From: Glossina fuscipes
Lineage: Eukaryota > Arthropoda > Insecta > Diptera > Glossinidae
DNA: 64,000 bases
NCBI RefSeq assembly: GCF_014805625.2
Contig: NW_023998414.1
Location: 26,683,546 to 26,747,545 of the forward strand
Direction of reading: 5' to 3'
The notes below the pieces were generated by a model. That model searched no databases and was not told where the DNA came from. It was given only the letters and a program-made list of their open reading frames with translations. Shown here piece after piece: positions 35,212 through 46,436 of the stretch; the first letter of the stretch is position 1; the number at the start of each line of letters is the position of its first letter. Both the position numbers and the translations under genes were made by a program.

Positions 35212-36480
35212 TTAGTTTGGGGAAAAAGAAATCCATTATTTTTATATGAACTTCAGGACTTTATTTAACATGCTTCGGATTGTCCGATTTGGGTCAAATA
35301 TGCACCATTTTGTTGTATGATTTGTTGACATTTTAAAGGTAACTTCAAAATGACTCTCTCATAGAAGTCCTGGTCTCTATTTGCAAAAAACTCTAGTAGT
35401 CGATTTTCACAATCCTCCCTAGACTCCAATTTTTTATCATTAAAAAAATTTTGCAATGCAAGAAAAAGATGATAATCGCTTGGTGCCAAGTCCGGACTGT
35501 ATGGCGGATGCATTACAACTTCCCAACCAAGCTCCCGAAGTTTCTGGCGAGTCACTGTAGATGTGTAGATGGCCTAGCGTTGTCCTGGTGGAACACGACA
35601 CCTCTCCTGTTGGCCAATTCTGGCCGTTTTTGGTCAATCGCTATCTTCAAACGGTCCAGTTGTTGACAGTAGAGATCAGAATTTAGCGTTTGGCCATATG
35701 AAAGCAACTCATAATAAATAATCCCCTTCCAGTCCCACCAAATGCATAACAAAACCTTCCTGGCCGTTTGAGGTGCTTCACCGCTCTTTGACCACGATCG
35801 TTTTCGCACAGGGTTATCGTATGTGATCCATTTCTCATCTCCAGTCACCATCCGTTTAAGAAATGGGTCTATCTCATTGCGTTTGGCCAAGGCCTCGCAG
35901 ATGGAAATTCGATCCATCATGTTTTTTTCTGTTAATTGGTGTGGCACCCAAACATCGAGCTTCTTTTTGAATCCAGCTTTGTGTAAATGGTTTAAAACTG
36001 TTTTATGATCGATTTTTAGCTCCTGGGCGATGTTACGACTGCTAACATGCCGGTCAACTTCGATCATTTCTCCGATTTTATCGACATTTTCGACGACCGG
36101 CTTAACTGTGCGAGGTGCATCTTTAACATCAAAAATTCCTGAACGGAATCTACGAAACCAAAATTGCGCATAATTGGCTGTTACAGTATCGGAACCATAA
36201 ACACCATTCACAATTTTAGCCGCCTGGCTTGCATTTTCGCCTTTGTCAAAGAAAAACTGTAAAATGTACCGAATTTTCTCTTTGTTCACTTCCATTTTTA
36301 ACACGCTGTAACTCATAACTGAATGCACCAAACAAAAAACAGCAAAAGAATTTTTTTTACTGCGAAATGTCACCTTTCCAATGAGCATAAATTTGAAATT
36401 GTTTGATCGATACTTTACGAGAAATCTACCAGTGCAGCCATCTACCGAAAAAATAACTGATTTCTTTTTCCCCCAGCTAT
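35212..36480 (-). mobile_element. Mariner transposon, near complete (about 1.27 kb)
   Basis: Terminal inverted repeats of about 30 bp: TTAGTTTGGGGAAAAAGAAA at 35212, and on the other strand ATAGCTGGGGGAAAAAGAAA from the right end near 36480. The match continues through ATC(C/A)(A/G)TTATTTTT. TA lies outside both ends (35210-35211 and 36481-36482). Typical mariner length, carrying one transposase with a single frameshift. Confidence 0.9.
35265..36295 (-). pseudogene. Mariner transposase (D,D34D), one frameshift
   Basis: Cuts and pastes mariner DNA at TA sites. The start at 36295 (MEVNKEKIRYILQFFFDKGE) fits the family; the frame is open further upstream but that lies outside the homology. Visible: HTH region (ASQAAKIVNGVYG), WVPHQLTEKN linker, first Asp in VTGDEKW, second in FHQDNARPST, third in YSPDLAPSDYH. 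The frame breaks near 35552, just after the second Asp block: the upstream frame stops and the C-terminal part continues in another frame to 35265. The segment between GEAPQT and ARKVLLC looks shorter than I remember for close relatives, so a small in-frame deletion is likely. It is the family with a GVYG/FWFRRFRSG N-terminus, probably mellifera-like. Confidence 0.88.
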
Positions 36481-36482
36481 TA

Positions 36483-38097
36483 TTATTGAAATTTTTAAAA
36501 ATTTCACGATTTTGAAAACAAAAAAATCTTTTTTGACTTCTACTTAACTAATAAGGTAATTAATTAATAATTTTAATTTTTTAAATATGACAATGAAAAA
36601 TTGCACAGATATGGTTCTAGCTGCGAACGTATTTACTGTCAAGCCGTATCAGTTGACAACTGAGAAAGTTTTTGGCGTGCGCTTTATGAAGGGTCGAGAA
36701 ATCGCAAATGTATGCTGCGCGTGGAGGCGTGGAGGCCATCAAAAAATCTTGCAATCAATTCAAGAAACACACTGCTCTTTACAACGCTAGTATTCGCCAT
36801 ATTCGATTGCTCTTATGACGGAACGTCAGTAACTGTCCAACTGAAGCAATTATCGATCGATAGGTTGTATCGCTGTAATGTGCGATTTGGAAAAAGTTCT
36901 TTTAACTTTTTTTGACCGTATTTTATAGATTAACTGTAAAGAGATAAATAAATTCTTGAAAAGCACAAATGAATTTTCTTCCTGGACTTTATATGTCTTT
37001 TCTAATGATATTTGGCAATTAGACAACATTTCAACTTTTCAACATTTGTTGTTTGCTTTCGGTCTAGACAAAAAAACCATTAATTAATTATACGAATGTT
37101 AGTAGAGAGAAAAAGTAAAGAGTTTAAAAGAGAGTAAATGTTTTTGTAATAACGGAACACAAATATTTGTGATTGTTTTCTTCTTTTTTTTTTTCTCCTA
37201 AAAGCGTTTCAATTATCATATGTTGCCATTTCATTGTACAATATGTATGTAGTATAGATATTATATCAGAAACGTGTGTGGTGTCCGCCCTATCGCAATC
37301 TTGTTGTAGCGATCCTTATCGAACGTTGTTGTATTCAAAAATTAATACCTCATAGCATCATCGATTTTTTTCATCAACCGGTTTAAGGAATGCTTTTAAA
37401 TAAACATATATTTTTAATTATTATTAAGTATAACAACAAAAATTGTTTATTGAATTTTTTTTAATCTCTCGCACATATATTCGCTTGCTCTCTGTTCAAA
37501 AAATCAAAGATAATTTAGTCAAAAAAATGTTTTTCTTCATAAATTATTTTATTTAATGATAAAACAAAAAAAAAAAAAAAAAAAGTCAAGAGACACCTTT
37601 AACTATTAAAAGAGTTTGTTGCCCTTTACCTATCGGGTAATAAAAACTTTTGATCGCAGACAATTGGCGTCAAATATTTAATATCCAAGTATTATGTATT
37701 ATGTATATTAGAGGGATAACGTATTATTTTATTCGTTAGTAAATGAACGGAAATCAGCAATTTTTTATTTATGGTCTTTCACGTGGCAGTCCGCTTAATT
37801 ACCTTTTACTTGTGTTGAGGTTATGGCGTAATATTCTAGTTCTACTTTCTTATCAATTTTTAAATATTCAATTTCAAAACTTGACATTTAATCATCGACA
37901 CGCATGCGATCAGTTTAAGTTTTTAAAAACTATGTAAATTTCTGGTAAAAAGTAATGTTGACCCATGTCTCCTGACTTTGTAATTTTAATGGTATTAAAA
38001 ATAGGTTACTTCCAATATCATTGCACCTTGTGTAAAGTACTTCCACCTTTGAGATAAGTGTACATTGGGAATTTTCTTCCTCTTCTTCGTTTCTTAC
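36483..38097. other. Interval between mariner and LINE fragment
   Basis: No gene recognised. AT-rich with A runs near 37565-37583. Short plus-strand frames (36587-36915, 37743-37937) have no recognisable features. Confidence 0.5.
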
Positions 38098-38150
38098 AAC
38101 GTATATCACTTGTGGTGCAAGGATATACGAGCTTGTGAGCTTGTGCGGAT
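38098..38150 (+). repeat. Short dispersed-repeat start
   Basis: ATATCACTTGTGGTGCAAGG resembles the start of the repeat family seen at 22.2 and 23.5 kb. It is cut short by the LINE fragment that begins at 38156. Confidence 0.35.
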
Positions 38151-38155
38151 CGTTG

Positions 38156-38660
38156 TATTATTATTATTATTATTATTTTAATTTTAGACTAATGAAATGA
38201 ATTCTTAGACTAAAAAAAAGACATTGAGCACTAGCAACACAGGCTATCGGCTCTAATTTAAATAAATGGATATTAGATAATAAGCTTAGTAGTATTAATA
38301 AAGTAAAATATTGAATTGATATTCTGTTCTGAAGTTGATTGTAGAATGTTCAAAGGGTTAATCGTTCCAAATGCAATACTTCTAGCCAAGGAAAAGTTGA
38401 GGCAGTCGCAGAGAATGTGCTTTATAGTAAGAGTTTGTCCACAACAGCAGATTGGGGGAGAAGACTTCTTCAGGATCGATTGGTGAGTTGCAATTGTATG
38501 ACCAAGGCGAATTCTCGAAAATGACTGGATCTTGGTTTTCTCAACATTTGTTGGATATAGAGGTGGAGTTAATTGAGGGTTAATGCAAGAGTAGTGTTGA
38601 TGATGGTATTGTAAATTTCCTTCTGCAATTTTCTCTTTAACTTTTCTTAAAAAAGGAAAG
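38156..38660 (-). mobile_element. 5'-truncated LINE copy B (3' end with (TAA)n)
   Basis: On the minus strand 38660-38276 encodes the end of a LINE ORF2: SFSRIRLGHTIATHQSIL, a Cys/His knuckle (PPICCCGQTLTIKHILCDC) and the end FYFINTTKLII, then a stop. About 100 bp of 3' UTR follow, ending in (TAA)n at 38156-38177. This fits an I-clade element, which typically ends in TAA repeats. 5' truncation is usual for LINE insertions. Confidence 0.8.
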
Positions 38661-38987
38661 GTTAAAATAAGGACAAACTAGTGAAATATTTTACAAAAAA
38701 ATATGTAGACAATGAAATCTCCGATAAATACCAGAAATATTTATTAGTAAAGTCCCACAAGTTTAACTTAAATTTGTTTGCTGAGTGAAAAAATTTGAAA
38801 TCAATTTATAACTGTCGAGTCGATGAATACCGAGTTTGAATGAAAGTTCATCTAACTATAAAATTGTGATCCAAAAGCGTATTCAAAGAGAAAAAGGGCC
38901 GAATACCCTTACAAAATGGATATATTTGATGCTATTAATGTATATAAAGACTTATGTATGTAAAGACTTATCTTGTTAACAACAATT
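38661..38987. other. Spacer between LINE copies B and A
   Basis: About 330 bp of AT-rich DNA with no similarity that I can see to the LINE. It may be the original target site sequence or the filler of a rearrangement. Confidence 0.4.
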
Positions 38988-41127
38988 AAAAAAAAAAGTA
39001 ATAAAATGAGCTTAGTAGTATTAATAAAGTAATGTATAGAATTGATATTCTTGTCTTTTTCTTTTGTAAAAATGTATACATCGTCCGCGTAGAGACAACG
39101 TTCCACTCTTGGTACACGGCAAAGCATTTTGCTAATTTCGTTGAAAGCGATCTGGAAAAGCGTGACAGAGAGACGAGATCCTTGCGGAATGCCATTCTTT
39201 AGCGGAAAGGATTCAGAAAGATGATTGTTGATTCTAACTTTGAACCGCCGATGCGACATGAATGATTTGATGTAGTTGAAGAATTTGGGTCCAACATTCC
39301 ATGATTTCAAGAGTCTTAAGATAACATGAAGACCAACTCTGTCAAATGCTTTTTCGAAATCAATTGAGAGAATTGTTACGTGATTTCGTTCGGAAATTGC
39401 TTTGCATGTGAAATAATCAATATGTAACAGAGCGTCGATGCACCCTCTACCCCGCTTGAAACCAACTTGTTGCTTTGTTATCAGGTTCTTGGACTCAAGA
39501 AACAAAGATAATCTAGATGCCATAATCTTCTCTAATGCCTTAGAGAGGCAAGATAAAAGAGAAATTGGGCGATAATCTGATGCGATGGAGACATTTTTTG
39601 ACTTTGGAATTGGAACAACTGTTGCCAGTTTCCACATGTAGGGTATATGGCCAGTCATAAATACCGTATTATATAGGTCCAGTAATTTCTTTTTACTAGA
39701 CTTAGACATAGCACTGATCATTTGGTATGAGATGCGGTCTAGACCAGGTGTCTTCCCCTTCAAATTGGAGAGACAACTTCCAAGTTCTGAGGTAGATACG
39801 CAATTTTCCAGGAACATGGCACATCTATCGATATTATTTGAAAGAGATATTTGAGTCCTTTTATTTTCGATGAAAGCACTGGAGAAGTTGCTGTCAGAGG
39901 AGTATTCGCACCACACTTTTCCAAAGTAATTAGAAATCTCATCTGCGTCAGTTAAAGTTCCATTGGGAGTGCAGATGGCAGAAATTTCGTTCAGGTTTGA
40001 AGTCCCATTAAGTCTGTTGATTTTGTTCCAGACAACTTTCATTGATGTATTTCTGTGAATTCGTCTCGAGAAAAGTTCGAAACTAAGTGCCTTTGATTTC
40101 CGTAATTCCTTCCTGAATAGAGCATTGGCCTTTTTGTATAATAACAAGTGATTCTGATTAGGACATCTCTTAAAGCGGTGCCATAGATCCATTTTATTTT
40201 TCCTCAAAAACGAAAGCGTGTTGTTCCACCAAGGAACCCTAGCTCGTTTAAAAGAGGTGTTGGATTGAGGAATAGAAAGATGAGCAGCCGTGCGAATCGC
40301 TTTAGACATAATAGCAGCATCATGGTTGCAGTTCCCGTTAAAAGGCTTTGAATTCAAAAATGACTTCACCTGTTTGGAGTAATTGATCCAATCCACTTTA
40401 TCTAGGAGGAATTTGGCCTGTTTTGCTGGAGTAGCATAGGACGTTGAAAGTTTAAGATCGATTATGATTGGAAAGTGATCACTATTATGTAAATCATCAG
40501 AAATAGAAAAGGAAACTAAAGGAAGAAGTGAGGGAGAGCAACATGTTAAATCAATATGTGAAAAAGTATGATGAGTTGAGAAGTGCGTTGGTTTTCCATC
40601 ATTTAAAACGCAAAGGTTGCTTTGAAAAACGGCCTTTTCTAAAACAGTACCGCGAGTGTTGTTCACTGTTGAGCCCCAGATATTATTCCAGCTGTTGAAA
40701 TCGCCGCATATAATTAATGGGGGGGGGGGGGGGGAAGTACAGAGAATAAATTGTAGAGTTCTTGCTGAGAAAACGATTGCGAAGGTGGAATATAGAGCGA
40801 AAGCACTGTAAATTTTATATTTAACATTATTTGTATCGCTACGGCTTGTATATTTGAGCTTAAATTTATGCGTTTGTGATGTATATTTGATTTTATAAAA
40901 ACACCTACTCCTTGTTTGGAATATGAATTTTGATCAGCATTCGTGAAGTATCCAGTATATGATTTGGGTGGAATAGGATTAAAAGAGCTTCTACAATGGG
41001 TTTCTTGAAGCGATAAAAAGTTTGGATTAAAATTACTTATGTGTGTACGGAGTTCATCAAAATTATTAATAAGTCCCTTAATGTTCCATTGTAGAATTTT
41101 AAAAACTTTATTTAATTGTAATGACAT
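38909..41127 (-). pseudogene. LINE ORF2: endonuclease and reverse transcriptase, broken
   Basis: The start (MSLQLNKVFKILQWNIKG) opens the AP-endonuclease domain with LSLQETHC. The first frame ends in a proline run encoded by a 14-C tract near 40721-40734. The frame then shifts and resumes with ICGDFNSWNNIWGS. RT motifs follow: PGLDRISYQM, VPIPKSKN, DYRPISLLSC, LSIDFEKAFDR, NGIPQGS and CLYADDVYIF. After YADD (about 39080-39097) the thumb and everything up to the C-terminus are missing, and the frame joins NINSIHYFINTTKLI, the same end as in copy B. The homopolymer shift could be a sequencing error; the deletion is not. Confidence 0.87.
40721..40734. repeat. 14-G homopolymer
   Basis: Pure G run inside the LINE ORF2, and the site of its frameshift. 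Rare in this AT-rich DNA and prone to length error. Confidence 0.9.
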
Positions 41128-41148
41128 GTAAGCAGAGTGGGGGGAGGG

Positions 41149-42263
41149 TTAAGTTGACATGTCAGCGTCTCCGTCGCGAAGGTCGCTATAGGAATTTTTC
41201 GTGAGTGATTTATTCTTACCAGCAGAATAATCTGTACTTAGGTGATTTGGTACATTTGAAGCGTAACGAGTTGGCGCACGTGAGTAATTTGAAATTGAAG
41301 GTTGATTAATGGATGAAAGAATGGATTCATTACCACTTGTGATTTGTTGAGTAAAGTTGAGAGCTGGGGATTCTGGAGAATTTGGTATATTAGATTTTAG
41401 CATATGTGTTGTTGTTTTAATTTTTTCAATATTATCTTTGGCGGGTGATGTAACTGGTTTCGCAATATAATTTTTGGTTAATGGTGTAACAGGTTTTTCA
41501 TTGGAAGCAGTTGGAGTTAAAGTCTTACTAGGCTCGATTTGCGAGGCAACAGCAGTGTAGGTATTACTTTTTCCAATTCCTTGGGCTATAGATGGATTTC
41601 TTTCCCGGTATGTGCGTCGCGCTTCGCCCATGCTACAATAATTTTCTGTTTTGAATTTTAGAATTTGACGCATTTGTATAAAACGTGGGCATTGTTTGTC
41701 TAACGCCGAGTGTTGATCGTTGCAATTTAAGCAGAAGTTACGCGTACAGTTTTCAGGATGTGGAGGAAGACCACAGTTAGCACAGGATGGAGGACTGGTG
41801 CATGGTGCTTTTGCCGTATGACCCAGGCGCTGGCAGTTTTTACACCTCATAGAATTTGGAATGTAGAGTTCTGCTTTACATTTATACCAAGCTACATCAA
41901 CAGTTGGCAGTAGCCGATAGTGGTCAAAAGTCAAAATAATCCTTGCTGTAGAGGAGCGAGTTTCTCCATCGTCATTTAATCTGGTGAATTTATAGTCTTT
42001 AGTCACTTCTGCCCATTTCGAGAACAATTTCATCTTCCGACACATGTTTTAAGCATGTGGCATAAATTATACCTTTAACCGAGTTCAGTTTGTCATGCAG
42101 TTTAGCGGAAATAGCACATAAATTAGCTAATGATGTCGATTTTATGAGGTTTTCGGTTGCGCAACACCGGAAAGTCCGAATTCTTAATTTTTTTTCTCTG
42201 GGAGGATACGCTCGCTAATAGATGAAATCTATTTGAATTTTTATCTGGCGGCACCGGGGCCAT
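41149..42263 (-). pseudogene. LINE ORF1 (gag-like, CCHC knuckles), broken
   Basis: RNA-binding ORF1 protein. ATG at 42263 (MAPVPPDKNSNRFHLLASVS), a stop after about 50 codons, then further segments in other frames (KGIIYATCLKHVSED, then YKFTRLNDDGETRSS). The main frame 41149-42045 carries the knuckles: RCKNCQRLGHTAKAPC, SCANCGLPPHPENC and FCLNCNDQHSALDKQC. At least one stop and two frame changes make it non-functional. Confidence 0.85.
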
Positions 42264-42290
42264 TATGCCTTATGGTTGCCTATTATTTAG

Positions 42291-43029
42291 TAATTTGTGA
42301 AATAACCACTCACTTGAAAAGGTTTTGGAACTACTGAGGAGAATGTCACTTGTCACACGCGAATGCCACTATGTAAGACGCAGTGAATGTATGCCTAATT
42401 AACTGCGGAGAACAGTTGTTAATTCAATTTAGACTACGACATCGTGATTATAGTATTAATATACGCTTTGAATTTGTAATTTGAAAAAGAAAATTAAATA
42501 AAAAGGTATGATTTCGATATTCGCTGGGTCAGAAAATTTAAGATAATGCCAATGGAATGCCGGTTGAACAAAACTAATGAATGTTAACGTCATACAGTGT
42601 ACATTTATCGCACTATTTTCATATGGCTTTTGTTTTGTAAACATCATTATATTTGTGAAAAACAAATCGAAGAACAATTCTTTGTTATGGAGTTGAGAAA
42701 AAAAAAATAATAAACCTCCTTGTTTTTTGAATACCTTAGTTAAACCAGTTACAAATATGTTTAAATGAATTTAACAGAAGGAACGTAGAAAAATAAAACA
42801 ATTGAGGATTTTTTAGGGCTTTTTTTTACAACGTTGATATACATAGTATGTTAAATAGCATTGTTTCAAAACAAAATTTTACATCTCAGAATAAACGATA
42901 AGAGATTGTTCGTCATCTTCTTTTACTTCGCGACATTTTGTACAAATTTTTGAAAACGTTAAATTATAAATAATAATATAGTGCAAATATTTTATCTTTC
43001 TGCAATCGGTTTAAAGAAAGCTAAAAATC
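42291..43029. other. LINE to BAF-like interval
   Basis: 5' flank of the LINE and probable promoter and 5' UTR of the BAF-like gene. Nothing else recognised. Confidence 0.5.
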
Positions 43030-43443
43030 ATGGCACCGGAAACATCTCAAAAATATGATAAAATTGTCGGCGAATCGATGAAAGATAAACCAGTGACGGA
43101 TTTGGCGGGAATTGGCGATGTCTTAGGGGGCCACTTGACGAAAGCAGGGTTTGATAAGGTACTTGTAAAAAATGTCAACAGTACGAACATGTTTGAATGA
43201 TAGCGTTATCTAAATATGTTGCTCATGTTTGACGGAAGTTTTCATTTTACGCAGATGAAACATTTTTGCTTGAATTCCAATTATTTTTTCTTGTAGGCTT
43301 ACACTGTATTGGGGCAGTATTTAGTTCTAAAAAAGAACGCGGAATTGTTTAAAAAATGGATGAAAGACACATGTAATGTTAACGCCAAACAGGCTGGCGA
43401 TTGCTACAATTGTCTTAATGGTTGGTGCGAAGAATTTTTGTAA
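43030..43443 (+). CDS. Barrier-to-autointegration factor-like protein (diverged paralogue)
   Basis: BAF is a small dimeric DNA-bridging protein that tethers chromatin to LEM-domain proteins and lamins at the nuclear envelope. Two exons, 43030-43158 and 43297-43443, phase 0, 91 aa, matching the family length of about 90. Exon 1: [17 protein letters not shown], then helix-hairpin-helix [19 protein letters not shown]. Exon 2: [42 protein letters not shown]. The core is well kept, but the N-terminus, normally close to SQKHRNFVAEPMG, is changed ([11 protein letters not shown]). The change removes the usual His-Arg pair and the EPMG motif, so I read this as a paralogue. The N-terminal Thr/Ser that kinases modify are present. 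Neither exon is long enough to stand out as an open frame. Confidence 0.9.
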
Positions 43444-44029
43444 TAAGGAATGCATTTTTGTTATAAACTTTTCTACTTATTCCAACATAATAGTTTTAAT
43501 ACATTCGATACTATCGATTTAATATGATTTTGTCTTGCGACGTTTATCTGTATATGTTGAAAATAGAAAATATATTAATAAAAGTGCATTTTTAGAAACA
43601 ACCCGTACTAATGTTATCTCTACCAGGTTTCTTTGCATAAATATTTATTATTAACTTTGATATTAAATATAATTCAATCTGTGATACGATTACCAGGCAA
43701 TAGAATTTAAAATATACAGCATATTAAATATCGCATACATTAAAGTGTATTTTTATTTTTGGATTATATCACTTTGGAGGGAGACGCAACTATTAGAGAT
43801 TAATTTGAGATTAATTTATTAGAGATTAAATGGATTTAACAGGTAAAATTATCAATTATATATAGAAGATATATGACTTTAGGCTTTCAAGTTTTGTGAT
43901 TTGAAGAAGCAAACGCGAAAGCATAAGAAGTATAACGATCCATGTACACATTCGTTTTTCTTGATCGCTACGATAAAGTCTTCCGTAATTATAAAATAAA
44001 ATTAAAAGGTCAAAACAATCCGATCAGAA

Positions 44030-44302
44030 TTAGTAAGAACATTTTTTATAAACAAATTCGACAAATAAGATGATATCTAGTTCGTCTGTGCATAAAAGAT
44101 TCCAACCGGTACTCTCCAGTACTTGGGTTTTTTCATCTATTAGATTTCTGAAGAAGTAATTTGGAGTATCTTCTTTCTTGTGCATTGACGGCGAAATGTC
44201 AAACGAGCAGTCTTTCAACATCCATCGAGGTTTAACACCAATATAGTGGGAAATTTTTAATGGAATGTCCAATTTTTTTTGCGGCGTGCAAACAATAGTC
44301 AA
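44030..44302 (-). CDS. Unassigned ORF, coding-like composition
   Basis: An open frame on the minus strand, extendable upstream to about 44325 without an ATG. Its residues look protein-like (LKISHYIGVKPRWMLKDCSF, STGWNLLCTDELDIILF) and it is not low-complexity. No ATG fits the start, so it could be an internal or last exon. I do not recognise the family. It may also be a relic of a mobile element. Confidence 0.25.
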   Translation of the reverse strand: MTIVCTPQKKLDIPLKISHYIGVKPRWMLKDCSFDISPSMHKKEDTPNYFFRNLIDEKTQVLESTGWNLLCTDELDIILFVEFVYKKCSY

Positions 44303-44741
44303 TTGCAGATGGTGACTTTCGAATTTAATTTATTGATTAGTCATTTTCCGTCAAGAAATTCGAGAAAATTACTGACAACTTCCTATTTATATCGGGATAC
44401 GACAATCTTTTGATTTAAATCTTATCAAATTTATCGAGTTTTATATAAATTCAATCAATGTTCTTTACTTAAAAAAAGCATTTTTAATATAATTAAGTCC
44501 TAAACGCAAGTAAAGGCAGCCTAATCAGTCCAGCAGAAAGACCCCTATATCAAATAAATAAAATCAGTATTCATTCGCTTGCATGGTGAAGAAAAGAATT
44601 CAACTGAGTTTAAAAAAGAAATTGCGATAATAAAGTCAAATGGAAAAAATTATGTTAATTGCTAGCCATTAGAAAAAGTTTTTATATCTGTGCCTGAATT
44701 TCGATTTGTCGACAAAGTTTTGTTTTTACCTGTCTTTACAT

Positions 44742-44742
44742 G

Positions 44743-44782
<40 letters not shown>
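44742..44782. repeat. (GT)n microsatellite
   Basis: About 40 bp of TG repeat with two interruptions. The surrounding open frame is an artefact of the repeat. Confidence 0.9.
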
Positions 44783-44787
<5 letters not shown>

Positions 44788-45456
44788 GTATGTGTTAAGC
44801 GGATTAAAATCGCATTCCATGAAACTATGTGACTCTTTCTATATTCTCAAGCTTATCGACCAGAGACGACCATAACTTGGAGGGGCAATGGGAGAAAAGT
44901 CAAAATATACTGGTCTTCTCTTACATCGATTGTAAATCGAATCAAAAGACAATTATTGGGAAATAGAAAAAAACAGGCAACAGGATTCCAGACAATGTTT
45001 ACTAATGCTATTAATTAGAGTAAGCCCTTATGATTGCATTTGCTTCCATAATAATATAATAAACTTTGCATTTATTTGCAGAACGAGTGTTTTTACTCGG
45101 CGAGTTAATCAAATTGTGACAATTATTTGATTTCTATATATAAGCTTTTGCATCGAGACAGATGTGTAAATCGAAATGATTAAATTGACCAAGAGTCTGA
45201 AGGTGATTAAGGCAATGTACTTATCAAAGGATCTTTGCTGCGTATTTCGCAATCAAATGATAAACTCGATGCTAACTAACGAAGCTGATAAAATGTGATC
45301 ACAAAAAGTATTCTTCCAGTATAAATTCCTGTTGGCATCATGATGGTTCATTTTATTGTCGGCAATAACAGCAAATTGCTATCATTGTTCTATAGATTGT
45401 TTATTACTTGTTTTTATGCTAATTTTTTGTTTTTCCATTTTTCGTTTTCTTTAACA

Positions 45457-45487
<31 letters not shown>

Positions 45488-46388
45488 TATATAATAATAA
45501 TAATAATAGTACTAACCGTTTCCCCTCGAAACGTAGAAATTTCATCCGCATATGCAATTAGAAAAACCGGTAGTTGGAGCAAATACAAAAGCTAAAAATT
45601 CTCTATTTTGCTTATAGAAAACTGAACGCTTATATGTTGTTGCCCCTTACTGGGGAGTGCAATGATGCTATGTTGCGGCAATTAGCACAACACGTAGAAG
45701 GAGATTAAACATAATCCCCTCACGGCAGCTTAGCAATATGATGTAGTTAATGATACCGATAGACAAGCAAAGTTTATAAACATATTAATAGTAATGTGAT
45801 TAATTACGATTTGTTTTTTTTTTCTATAAAATCTTAACTAATCTAATATATTAAACCAATAACAGCTGCTGGCCATGATAATGGCATGCTTTGCTTCAAT
45901 TTGAAGCCTTAATAATATTGTTTGAATAATCTTATGTTATAATTTCTACAGTTAATTGATTTATACGTTTTTGTTTTTCAACTTTTTTTTTTTTTTGTTT
46001 TTTGTTAACATTTTCGTTGACTATATTAATTAATTAATAGAGATTAATAAACACAAGTGGTTGAAGGTACCCATATATAACATAAGTCATATTAACCTAA
46101 AAATGATAAATGTAAATCTATGAATGAAATCGGTAGACTAGCGATTTGTATATAACGTAAACGAAAGGGCAGTTTGGCTTAGATTAAAGTGTTGTAAGTG
46201 TAGGTTTGAATTTTCTTTTCTTTTTTTTTTTGTTTTTTTTTGGTATTCATTTCAGTTTTTCTTATATAGGCATCTATATATGCGAGATAATTCGACAAGT
46301 TTCTCCTTACTACACATATATATATATATATATATATGTACATACATATATAGTTTTCTTTTTTTGTAACTCTGTAAACCGCTTGTAA

Positions 46389-46390
<2 letters not shown>

Positions 46391-46435
<45 letters not shown>
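46391..46435. repeat. 45-T homopolymer
   Basis: The longest homopolymer in the window. It may be the A-tail of a minus-strand retroelement, but no element is recognisable to its right. Confidence 0.9.

Positions 46436-46436
<1 letters not shown>

Larger units (their letters stand above)
38988..42290 (-). mobile_element. I-clade-like LINE copy A, internally deleted
   Basis: Two-ORF non-LTR retrotransposon on the minus strand: ORF1 with CCHC knuckles, a 21-bp spacer, then ORF2 with endonuclease and reverse transcriptase. The 5' boundary near 42290 is estimated from the ORF1 start at 42263. At the 3' side the RT sequence passes from the YADD motif directly to the last residues of ORF2, then to a T-rich stretch near 38988, without the UTR and TAA tail seen in copy B. 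It is an inactive copy. Confidence 0.85.
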
